Shown one piece after another: positions 54,296-61,174 of a DNA stretch of 64,000 bases (positions are counted from its first letter, which is position 1; every line of letters starts with the position of its first letter). The DNA is taken from contig JAJFHE010000009.1 of the NCBI GenBank assembly GCA_021775755.1, positions 1-64,000 of the forward strand, in the 5' to 3' direction. A program made the position numbers and the translations under genes. Below the pieces are notes generated by a model that was given only the letters and a program-made list of their open reading frames with translations, had not been told where the DNA came from and did not search any database. The DNA is from Hyphomicrobiales bacterium. Lineage in GTDB: Bacteria; Pseudomonadota; Alphaproteobacteria; Rhizobiales; JAJFHB01.

Positions 54296-54850
54296 ATGCG
54301 CGCGACCGAACTTGCCCATCTCGCGATCCGCCGCTCCGTCAATCCCGGAGACTGCGCCATCGACGCCACGGTGGGAAACGGCCACGATACGCTTTTCCTG
54401 GCCGAACTTGTGGGGCCGTCCGGCCGGGTATTCGGCTTCGATGTACAGGAGACGGCGCTGGCGTCGGCGGCCGAAAAGCTGGGCGGTTTGCCTCAGGTAA
54501 GGCTCGTTCACGCCGGACATGAAACACTGGCGGAACATCTGGCGGCGAATGACCGCGACCGGCTGGCGGCAGCGATGTTCAATCTCGGTTACATGCCCGG
54601 CGGACCCAAGGATATCGTAACCCGCCCTGAAACAACCCTCTCGGCGCTGAGGCAAGCCCTTGATCATCTCAAGATCAACGGCGTCGTAACTCTGGTGCTT
54701 TATCCCGGGCACCCTGGTGGCGCGGAAGAAGCGGACGCCGTGCGTTCCCTTGCGCTCGGCCTGCCGCCGGCTTTCACGGCGCACCGTCACGCGCCGGCCC
54801 ATACCGTGCGCCCGGCGCCCGAACTCATCGTAATCGAGCGGCAGCGCTAA
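54296..54850 (+). CDS. MnmM/YtqB-like SAM methyltransferase
   Basis: 184 residues from the ATG at 54296 (GTG 54293 also fits). SAM loop DATVGNGHDT at 23-32, then MFNLGYMPGG and LYPGHPGG, the block pattern of the YtqB/rRNA-methylase-like family now known in Gram-positives as tRNA wobble-uridine methyltransferase MnmM. It follows the FAD oxidase with a six-base gap, strongly suggesting a joint function. Confidence 0.85.
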   Translation: MRATELAHLAIRRSVNPGDCAIDATVGNGHDTLFLAELVGPSGRVFGFDVQETALASAAEKLGGLPQVRLVHAGHETLAEHLAANDRDRLAAAMFNLGYMPGGPKDIVTRPETTLSALRQALDHLKINGVVTLVLYPGHPGGAEEADAVRSLALGLPPAFTAHRHAPAHTVRPAPELIVIERQR

Positions 54851-54925
54851 GCCGCCGCAGTCTCCACTGGAGCAATCCGCTTTAGTGCTGTTAGAGTGCG
54901 CCAAATCTCATATGCCGGAAGAGAA

Positions 54926-55507
54926 ATGACGACCCGCAACCCGCCACCACCTGCGCCCGCGCGCAAGCTGACCGTCTGGCCGTATTTCTTCTTTGGCGGC
55001 GTCGCGGCACTGCTCGGCCTTGTCTTCGTTGTCGGGTGGTGGCCGGCTAGCCCCGTGACGAAGGCGGATCTTGTGAAAATCAGCGGTACCATCGACAGGG
55101 TATCGATCAGGGACGACATCTCCGGCACATCAGCCGGAGCGGTAATGCCCGGCCTGACATCGGTCTTCTATACGCTGGAAGAGGTCGAAGGCGAGTTCCG
55201 CTATCCCCACAGCCACCCTCAGTACCTTAAGGTGCGAGACTACACCTCGGTTGCCATCGACGTGTGGGTCGACCCCGCTGAAATGGACGCCGGCGAGGTC
55301 ATGACAATCTGGCAGATCCGCGAAAACAACCCTTACGACGATCCTGAAGAACGGACGTTCGTCTCTTATGAAGAAATTGTCGAGCGGTTGACTGGGGCAG
55401 GGTGGTCAATGGTTCAGGCCGGCGCCTGGCTGCTGGCCGGAGCGGCGGCGGCATTTGCAGTTGGTTTCGTTGTCGTGCGCCGCAACCGGGGACGCATCGC
55501 CAGCTGA
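54926..55507 (+). CDS. Membrane-anchored hypothetical protein
   Basis: 193 residues from the ATG at 54926 (GGAAGAG upstream). A proline-rich N-terminus precedes a membrane helix at about 20-42. The extracytoplasmic domain contains SGTIDRVSIRDD and YPHSHPQYLKVRDY, with another helix near the C-terminus (170-188) ending in RRNRGR. Topology: both termini inside, about 120 residues outside. Family not recognised. Confidence 0.7.
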   Translation: MTTRNPPPPAPARKLTVWPYFFFGGVAALLGLVFVVGWWPASPVTKADLVKISGTIDRVSIRDDISGTSAGAVMPGLTSVFYTLEEVEGEFRYPHSHPQYLKVRDYTSVAIDVWVDPAEMDAGEVMTIWQIRENNPYDDPEERTFVSYEEIVERLTGAGWSMVQAGAWLLAGAAAAFAVGFVVVRRNRGRIAS

Positions 55508-55604
55508 ATGGGATCTGTTCATGTGCCTGGCGATGCGTTAGGGCTGGCCGTTTCGTCGAGAACACTGCTACAGACCGTGTCGCCAAACTGGGAGGATTAC
55601 CAAT

Positions 55605-56396
55605 ATGTCGGTCATCGGGTCGGTTGAAAGCTTGTGGCGCTATCCTGTGAAGAGCATGCGCGGTGAAATGCTCGACGAGGCATTTGCCGGGTTCTCAGGC
55701 GTCTACGGCGACCGCATTTATGCGTTCACGAGCAGTGCCGCCATCGCGGGGTTCCCTTGGGTGACAGGTCGGGAGTATCGCGAAATGGTGCTTCACCAAC
55801 CGCAGTTCCGTCACCCCGAGAAAGCTGCGGCACCGTCCAACCTGCAGGAGGCGGAAGGTCTCGATCCGGGCATAACCTCGGTTTATGCGGAGATGGATGA
55901 TCTCGCTCTTGATGTGGTCACACCATCGGGCGACGTCCTGGCGCTCGACTCGCCGGAACTGATTGAAATGCTGCGCGGCAAGGTCGGCGAGGCGGACGAG
56001 GTAAGCCTCTTGCGCTCGCACCGGGCGATGACCGACTGCCGTCCGGTATCCTTGATTTCGCTTCAGACAGTCGGGCGCGTGGCGGACGAAAGCGGTTCGC
56101 AGGTCGACAAGCGCCAATTCCGGGCGAACGTCTATCTCGACCTCAACGGCGCCGACGGCTTTGCCGAGGATGAATTCGTTGGCAAAACGCTCGCCATCGG
56201 CCCCAAGGTCAAAGTGTCTATCCTTGAGCGCGACCCGCGCTGCGCGATGATCACGCTCGACCCTGAAACCGCGAAGGCAAATCCTCTGGGCCTGCGCCAG
56301 ATAGCGAAAAGCCGGGGCGGCATGGCGGGTGTCTACGCTGCTGTGCTGGTGGAAGGCACGATCCGGCCTGGCGATGACGTGAATCTGATCGGTTAG
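55605..56396 (+). CDS. MOSC-domain protein
   Basis: 263 residues. N-terminal MOSC_N beta-barrel (VESLWRYPVKSMRGE), then the MOSC domain with FRANVYLDL, and the conserved Cys in ERDPRCAM, the presumed ligand of a molybdenum cofactor. Relatives are mARC-like reductases of N-hydroxylated compounds or sulfur carriers. A redox partner gene is not seen. It is 3 bases from the nitrilase-like gene and probably cotranscribed. Confidence 0.9.
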   Translation: MSVIGSVESLWRYPVKSMRGEMLDEAFAGFSGVYGDRIYAFTSSAAIAGFPWVTGREYREMVLHQPQFRHPEKAAAPSNLQEAEGLDPGITSVYAEMDDLALDVVTPSGDVLALDSPELIEMLRGKVGEADEVSLLRSHRAMTDCRPVSLISLQTVGRVADESGSQVDKRQFRANVYLDLNGADGFAEDEFVGKTLAIGPKVKVSILERDPRCAMITLDPETAKANPLGLRQIAKSRGGMAGVYAAVLVEGTIRPGDDVNLIG

Positions 56397-56399
56397 GTC

Positions 56400-57191
56400 A
56401 TGCGGGCAGGCATATTCCAGTGCGCCGGCGGCGGTTTTTCGGCGGATGCGAGGTTTGAACGTTTGCAGCGCGAGATCGCGCGCGAACGTCTTGATCTCGT
56501 AGTTTGCCCCGAACTTTTCATGTCCGGCTACAACGTCGGCAACGAAATCGCCGCTCTCGCCGAACCACGCGGTGGGCCGTATGCCGCCCGTATTGCTGAG
56601 CTGGCAAGGTCGAATGGCACCGCTATCGTCTACGGCTATCCAGAACGCGACGGTGAGTTAGTCTACAATGCTGCGACATGCATTGGTGCCGACGGAGGCG
56701 CGGTTGCCAATCACCGCAAGTTGCTCCTGCCGCCGGGGTTCGAAGAGAACGTTTTTGCGCCCGCCAGCGGACTGACCCTGTTCACGCTGGAGGGCGCCCG
56801 CTGCGCTATGCTGATCTGCTACGACGCGGAGTATCCCGAAGCCCTGCGCGCAGCGGCCGAGGCGGGAGCCGAAGTCGTTATTGTGCCGACCGCGCTGGCG
56901 GAAAACTGGTCAACCGTGGCACTGCAGCTCATGCCGACGCGCGCATTCGAAAACGGAGTGTGGCTGCTCTACGCCAATCACGCCGGAGAGGAGAACGGCG
57001 CGAACTACTTCGGCGGCAGCTGTATTGTTGCGCCTGACGGCAAGGATGCGGCGCGCGCGGGACCGCAAGAAGAGCTGATCGTCGCCGACGTTGACCTTTC
57101 CCGCGTGTCTGCGGCGCAGCAGAGGCTGCCCTATGTGAAACAGGTTGAAGAAATGCGCCGCCGTCTCGCAGCGCGCGCTGGCGGATCATAG
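56400..57191 (+). CDS. Nitrilase-superfamily carbon-nitrogen hydrolase
   Basis: 263 residues with the Glu-Lys-Cys triad E38 (CPELF), K107 (HRKLLLP) and C140 (LICYDAEYPE). Small and without signal peptide, so a cytoplasmic amidase rather than a nitrilase proper; similar enzymes hydrolyse omega-amides or deaminated glutathione. It precedes the interrupted dialkylglycine-decarboxylase-like gene, so before the IS insertion they may have been neighbours in one amine pathway. Confidence 0.92.
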   Translation: MRAGIFQCAGGGFSADARFERLQREIARERLDLVVCPELFMSGYNVGNEIAALAEPRGGPYAARIAELARSNGTAIVYGYPERDGELVYNAATCIGADGGAVANHRKLLLPPGFEENVFAPASGLTLFTLEGARCAMLICYDAEYPEALRAAAEAGAEVVIVPTALAENWSTVALQLMPTRAFENGVWLLYANHAGEENGANYFGGSCIVAPDGKDAARAGPQEELIVADVDLSRVSAAQQRLPYVKQVEEMRRRLAARAGGS

Positions 57192-57204
57192 GTCCCGCCG
57201 CCGT

Positions 57205-57238
57205 TTCACCCGTCCACAAGCGCAATTCGCTTGCTTTC
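57205..57238. promoter_or_regulatory. Repeated dyad, copy 1
   Basis: A 34-base block, 31 of 34 identical to 61069-61102. It contains CAAGCG-CAATT-CGCTTG. It follows the nitrilase stop and precedes the aminotransferase start by about 80 bases. Could be an operator shared by amine-catabolic genes, or an RNA hairpin. Confidence 0.5.
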
Positions 57239-57316
57239 AACGCACGCCGGTGCGGATATCTGCGCGCGCGTACCAACATGCGCATGAGGCGTGGAGACCT
57301 TGAGGGTGGTGGCAGG

Positions 57317-57347
57317 ATGAGCGACAACGGGGCGAGCCGGATATTCC
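57317..57347 (+). pseudogene. 5' fragment of the 2,2-dialkylglycine-decarboxylase-like gene, cut off by the IS
   Basis: ATG at 57317 (GGCAGG upstream) encodes MSDNGASRIF plus one base, then the 8-bp duplication GATATTCC ends at 57347. Joining base 57347 to 59813 restores frame and gives MSDNGASRIFRYGGDFAELR continuing into the aminotransferase, a normal family N-terminus. Confidence 0.85.
57340..57347. repeat. IS target-site duplication, left
   Basis: GATATTCC, repeated exactly at 59805-59812 immediately outside the right inverted repeat; 8 bp is the size known for IS1595-family insertions. Confidence 0.92.
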
Positions 57348-57373
57348 GGCGATTATACGGTTGACGTACCAAG
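57348..57373. repeat. IS1595-like left inverted repeat
   Basis: 26 bases from GGCGATTATACGG to GTACCAAG, exactly complementary to 59779-59804. Confidence 0.93.
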
Positions 57374-57411
57374 GGTGAATTCCTATATGCAAGTTAGCAA
57401 GAGGAACCGCC

Positions 57412-58329
57412 ATGAACATCACCGATCCTATTTACTCCGATGAAAACAAAGCCCGCGCGCACTTGGAAAAGCTCCAGTGGCCGAACGGTCCGGTTTGTCC
57501 TCACTGTGGTTCCGTGGATAACGCGACCAAGCTCAAGGGCAAGAGCACGCGCCCCGGTGTCTACAAATGTAAGTCCAAGGGATGCCGCAAGCCGTTCTCG
57601 GTGACGGTTGGATCGCTTATGCATCGCAGCAAAATTCCGCTCAATAAGTGGCTGGCTGCAATGCACCTGATGACATCCAGCAAGAAAGGGGTTTCCGCTC
57701 ACCAATTGCACCGCATGCTCGGCATCACATACGAGAGCGCGTGGTTTCTGGCGCACCGTCTCCGTGCTGCCATGCGCGATCCCAATGCCGGTCCTATTGG
57801 CGGGTCCAACAAGGTCGTGGAAGCCGACGAAACTTTCATTGGCGGCAAGGCAAAGAACCGTGCGTTCAAAGAACCGCCCAAAAAGGAAGCCGTAGTTGCA
57901 CTGGTCGAACGTGACGGCGAAGTTCGTTCATTCCATGTTGCCAACGTCACCGCAAAGACGCTTCGCACCGCTATTGTCACGGCAGCGGACCGTGCGTCCT
58001 ATCTCATGACCGACGAGAACAAGGCTTACGTCAAGTTTGGTCGCGAGTTTGGTGGACACGGCACTGTCAACCACTCACGCGACGAATATGTGCGCGCCAC
58101 GTTCTGGCATACGAACACGGTCGAGAACTATTTCAGCATCCTCAAGCGCGGCGTGTTCGGCGTCTATCACCATGTGAGTGAAGCACATTTGCATAGGTAT
58201 CTGGCGGAGTTCGATTTCAGGCACAACACTCACAAGCTTGACGACACCAGCCGTGCCGAAAAGGCTCTGCGTGGTATGGTCGGCAAGCGTCTGACCTATC
58301 GGCGGACTAGTGACGCCACACACACTTAA
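57412..58329 (+). CDS. IS1595-family (ISXO2-like) transposase
   Basis: 305 residues, GAGGAA 6 bases before the ATG. Zinc ribbon near 27-60 (CPHCG then CKSKGCRKPF). The DDE-type core has VVEADETFIGG and LMTDENKAY, and the region HTNTVENYFSILKRGVFG. The tail HVSEAHLHRYLAEFDFRHN is characteristic of this family. Complete and without frameshift, so probably active. Confidence 0.97.
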   Translation: MNITDPIYSDENKARAHLEKLQWPNGPVCPHCGSVDNATKLKGKSTRPGVYKCKSKGCRKPFSVTVGSLMHRSKIPLNKWLAAMHLMTSSKKGVSAHQLHRMLGITYESAWFLAHRLRAAMRDPNAGPIGGSNKVVEADETFIGGKAKNRAFKEPPKKEAVVALVERDGEVRSFHVANVTAKTLRTAIVTAADRASYLMTDENKAYVKFGREFGGHGTVNHSRDEYVRATFWHTNTVENYFSILKRGVFGVYHHVSEAHLHRYLAEFDFRHNTHKLDDTSRAEKALRGMVGKRLTYRRTSDATHT

Positions 58330-58367
58330 GCAAAAGGCAAGGTGCTTTGCAAAATGGAGAAAGCGCC

Positions 58368-58826
58368 ATGATTGACATAGGTTCAATGGCCGCAGTTGCT
58401 GGGTCTCTCAAAACGGCCGGCGAGATAGCGAAGGCGATGGTGGGCTTGCGCGACGCTGCCGTCGTTCAAAGCAAGGTCATCGAATTGCAGGGCGTAATTA
58501 TGTCCGCCCAATCTAGCGCACTCACGGCCCAATCGGACCAATTTGCGTTGCTGGAGCGTGTACGCGAACTTGAAGCACAGATGGCTGAGCTTGAAGCATG
58601 GGAAAGTGAGAAGCAGCGCTACGAACTGAAGGATTACGGAGGGGGAACGTTCGCTTACGAGCTTAAAGAACCGGAAGTAAGCGGAGAACCTCCGCATCGC
58701 ATATGTGCTGCCTGCTATCAAAAGGGACAAAAATCCATTCTCCAATTCAGCCACATTTCACAGGCAAACCACCGGCACATCTACGACTGCAATGTGTGTG
58801 AAACTAGATTCAGCCTTGCGAGCTAA
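58368..58826 (+). CDS. IS passenger: coiled-coil and zinc-ribbon protein
   Basis: 152 residues from the ATG at 58368 (GGAG upstream). Amphipathic helical N-terminus, heptad-rich region 60-85 (LLERVRELEAQMAELE), then a central ELKDYGGGTFAYELKE segment and a C-terminal zinc ribbon (ICAACYQKGQ, YDCNVCETRF). This type of small protein is seen repeatedly in mobile elements and prophages; its function is not established. Confidence 0.8.
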   Translation: MIDIGSMAAVAGSLKTAGEIAKAMVGLRDAAVVQSKVIELQGVIMSAQSSALTAQSDQFALLERVRELEAQMAELEAWESEKQRYELKDYGGGTFAYELKEPEVSGEPPHRICAACYQKGQKSILQFSHISQANHRHIYDCNVCETRFSLAS

Positions 58827-58836
58827 CAAACCGCCT

Positions 58837-58864
58837 CCGCCTATTGGGCGGGCTTCCTTTTTTC
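58837..58864 (+). terminator. Possible terminator inside the IS element
   Basis: CCGCC (58837-58841) pairs with GGCGG (58847-58851), then CTTCC and a T-run from 58858. A five-pair stem only; downstream of the zinc-ribbon gene. Confidence 0.4.
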
Positions 58865-58993
58865 TGTAGTCTTTGATTCTCGGTCGCGCGGCGGTCGCGG
58901 GCCTGGGGGCGCGCGGAGAACGCGCTTCGCCAGATCATCGCGGCGCCGCGCGATTTCCTCGTCTGTCAGTTCATTCTCTTTGGGGTCTGCCAT
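58841..58993 (-). CDS. IS passenger: 50-residue charged protein
   Basis: A minus-strand frame from ATG 58993 to TAG 58841 begins MADPKENELTDEEIARRRDD and goes on KRVLRAPPGPRPPRDRES. The composition (TDEEIARRRDD, PPGPRPP) is clearly protein-like and resembles short proteins found beside transposases in rhizobial elements. GAGG lies 4 bases upstream. Its start codon overlaps the plus-strand start at 58992 in the tetranucleotide CATG. It is too short for most gene callers. Confidence 0.65.
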   Translation of the reverse strand: MADPKENELTDEEIARRRDDLAKRVLRAPPGPRPPRDRESKTTEKRKPAQ

Positions 58994-59708
58994 GCCACCT
59001 CAACCGTTAAGCTCCATGCATAATGACATTAGCTTACGCGTATCGCCACACGCACATAATAGCCGTCCCGACCTAGCCGCCTCGGCCATGAAGGGGATCG
59101 CTCTATGGGCTGAAATTGAATCACTCCAAGTCATGATTATGACCAACATGCTAGGTACGCAATCGCGCTTAGCTCTGGACATGTACTCCGCCCTAATTGG
59201 CACCGCCGCGCAAAACGCCGCATTAAATGCCCTAGCGCGCTCCACGCTCCATAAGACGCTGTATAACGTTTTTGAACTAATCACGTCTGTTGCCGGAAGC
59301 TTCGGGCGCGACAGACACAAACTTGCCCACTGCACATGGGCAGTATCGCCTGACTTGCCAGATGCATTATTGCTGATTACCCAAAAAGCTCGACTTGACT
59401 ACGAAATACATGTGCTCGAATGGGAACAAGATATGACCGGGCGAGGACAATCCAGCACCCCATTTCCAGAAATCTCGCGCCGTGAGATATTTATCTACCG
59501 ACAACGTGAATTTGATGAAATTAACGAGCGGCTTCACCGACTTGCGGAAATGCACCAAAAGTTCAACCGCTTGGTTCGCAATCAGAATGTGCAACAGCCT
59601 GGCGTATCCTTTGGATTACTCCGCCAGCTATTAAGCTCGCCTGAACTTCGCTCAAAAAGAACTCAACTTCGGGAAAAACGAAAAAAGCAGCAAGCTCTTC
59701 AACAATAG
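58992..59708 (+). CDS. IS passenger: helical protein with HEPN-like R-x4-H motif
   Basis: 238 residues from the ATG at 58992 (ATG 59016 is an alternative). Mostly alpha-helical. The motif RHKLAH (R108 to H113) followed by CTWAVS and PDALLLI is the pattern of HEPN-type nucleases, in which Arg and His cleave RNA. The C-terminal 60 residues are basic (RSKRTQLREKRKKQQ). HEPN proteins serve in toxin-antitoxin and defence systems. Here the gene travels inside an IS. More AT-rich than the chromosome. The activity is inferred from the motif only. Confidence 0.7.
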   Translation: MPPQPLSSMHNDISLRVSPHAHNSRPDLAASAMKGIALWAEIESLQVMIMTNMLGTQSRLALDMYSALIGTAAQNAALNALARSTLHKTLYNVFELITSVAGSFGRDRHKLAHCTWAVSPDLPDALLLITQKARLDYEIHVLEWEQDMTGRGQSSTPFPEISRREIFIYRQREFDEINERLHRLAEMHQKFNRLVRNQNVQQPGVSFGLLRQLLSSPELRSKRTQLREKRKKQQALQQ

Positions 59709-59778
59709 AATCGTGAATTAACGACGCCTCCACACAAAGCTCTGGCCTGTCACGCAATTCTGTATGTAGTGTCGTCAT

Positions 59779-59804
59779 CTTGGTACGTCAACCGTATAAT
59801 CGCC
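59779..59804. repeat. IS1595-like right inverted repeat
   Basis: 26 bases ending CCGTATAATCGCC, exact reverse complement of 57348-57373. Confidence 0.93.
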
Positions 59805-59812
59805 GATATTCC
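59805..59812. repeat. IS target-site duplication, right
   Basis: GATATTCC, identical to 57340-57347. Confidence 0.92.
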
Positions 59813-59835
59813 GGTACGGCGGCGATTTTGCGGAG

Positions 59836-61062
59836 TTGCGTATTTCGCGGGCGTCCGGCGTTTGTGTCTACGATGGCGACGGCCGGGAAGTCCTCGACTT
59901 TACCTCCGGTCAGATGAGTGCGATCCTTGGCCACGGCCATCCTGAAATCGTCGCGGTGGTGACCGAAATGGCCGCCAGCCTCGACCATATTCACAGCAGC
60001 TTCCTGTCCGATCCAGCGGTTGAATTCGCCAGCGCCCTGACGGCCATGCTGCCCGATGGTCTGAACCGCGTTCTGCCGCTGTCGACGGGCGGCGAGGCCA
60101 ATGAGGCAGCACTCAGGATCGCCAAGACCTACACCGGCGGATTTGAAGTCGTTGCCTTCGACCGCTCCTGGCACGGGGTGACGGGCGGTGCGGCGGCTAC
60201 AACTTATTCCGGCGGACGGCGGGGCCACGGGCCGACGCTTCCCGGTGTGCTGACCCTGCCCAGCCCGCATGCCTACCGCTCGCCGTTCAACCGGGGCGGC
60301 GAATATGACTGGCGTGCCGAGTTCGAGTTCGGCTGGGAGATGATCGACCGCCAGAGTACCGGGCAACTGGCCGCCGTCATCGTCGAACCGGTTCTGAGTT
60401 CAGGCGGCATCATCGAGCTGCCGGAAGGCTATCTCGCCGCTCTGCGCGACAAGGCGCATGAGCGCGGTATGCTCTTGATCCTCGACGAGGCGCAGACCGG
60501 CATGGGGCGTACCGGTCACAATTTCGCCTTCGAGCGCGACGGCGTGGTGCCGGACATCCTCAATCTGTCCAAGACGCTGGGAGCAGGGCTGCCGCTGTCG
60601 GCGACGGTCACCACCGCTGAATTCGAGCAGGACTGCTACGACAAGGGCTTCTTGTTCTACACTACCCATGCCGCCGACCCGCTGCCCGCCGCCGTCGGGC
60701 GCAAGGTCGTGGAGATTGTCCAGCGCGATGGGCTGGCGGAGCGGGCGGAAACTCTCGGGCGCTATCTGAAAGACAGGCTCCGCGATCTGCAGCAGCGCCA
60801 TGCGATCATCGGCGATGTGCGCGGCCGCGGCCTTTTGCTCGGGGTTGAACTCGTGCGCGACCGCCAGTCGAAGGAACCGGCAAACGAAGCCGGCGCCGAG
60901 ATTGCCCGGCGCTGCCTGGAACTTGGCGCCTGCCTTAACGTCGGCCGCCGCGGTACGAGCAGCATCTTCCGCATCGCGCCGCCACTGATCGTCGACACCG
61001 CCGAAATCGACAGGGCCGTGGATATTCTCGATCAGGCTTTGGGCGATTGCGCTGGCGCCTGA
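59836..61062 (+). CDS. 2,2-dialkylglycine decarboxylase-like class-III aminotransferase, 5' end removed by IS
   Basis: 408 residues from TTG 59836, the first in-frame start after the IS; the full protein would be 426 residues. Markers of dialkylglycine decarboxylase: FTSGQMSAILGHGHPE with the Gln that steers decarboxylation, LDEAQTGMGRTG, and the PLP Lys in LSKTLGAGLP. Only 17-18 N-terminal residues are lost, so a shortened enzyme might still be made from TTG 59836 using IS-derived transcription. Otherwise it is inactive. It lies between the nitrilase-like and dimethylglycine-dehydrogenase-like genes. Confidence 0.85.
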   Translation: MRISRASGVCVYDGDGREVLDFTSGQMSAILGHGHPEIVAVVTEMAASLDHIHSSFLSDPAVEFASALTAMLPDGLNRVLPLSTGGEANEAALRIAKTYTGGFEVVAFDRSWHGVTGGAAATTYSGGRRGHGPTLPGVLTLPSPHAYRSPFNRGGEYDWRAEFEFGWEMIDRQSTGQLAAVIVEPVLSSGGIIELPEGYLAALRDKAHERGMLLILDEAQTGMGRTGHNFAFERDGVVPDILNLSKTLGAGLPLSATVTTAEFEQDCYDKGFLFYTTHAADPLPAAVGRKVVEIVQRDGLAERAETLGRYLKDRLRDLQQRHAIIGDVRGRGLLLGVELVRDRQSKEPANEAGAEIARRCLELGACLNVGRRGTSSIFRIAPPLIVDTAEIDRAVDILDQALGDCAGA

Positions 61063-61068
61063 AACCGC

Positions 61069-61102
61069 TTCACCCGTCCACCAGCACAATTTGCTTGCTT
61101 TC
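61069..61102. promoter_or_regulatory. Repeated dyad, copy 2
   Basis: 31 of 34 bases equal to 57205-57238. Here the dyad reads AGCA-CAATT-TGCT: the innermost pair changed from G:C to A:T symmetrically, preserving complementarity. It lies 6 bases after the aminotransferase stop and about 70 bases before the next gene. Confidence 0.5.
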
Positions 61103-61174
61103 GGTCCCCGCCCGGCGGAGAAAAACGGCCGCAAAGTCTAACGGGCGCCAGAGCGCGGCAGGGGGAGAAAGCCT

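Larger units (their letters stand above)
57348..59804 (+). mobile_element. IS1595-family transposable element with passenger genes
   Basis: A 2457-bp element bounded by 26-bp perfect inverted repeats (57348-57373 starting GGCGATTATACGG, and 59779-59804) and an 8-bp target duplication GATATTCC. It encodes an ISXO2-type transposase and three passengers: a zinc-ribbon protein, a 50-residue protein on the minus strand and a HEPN-motif protein. Perfect ends, target duplication and an intact transposase indicate a recent insertion. It splits the aminotransferase gene after its tenth codon. Confidence 0.95.

Noticed and set aside
57348-59804. Integrative element or prophage origin for the cargo region
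   Set aside because: No integrase or phage structural genes; boundaries are exact IS1595-type repeats with an 8-bp duplication.
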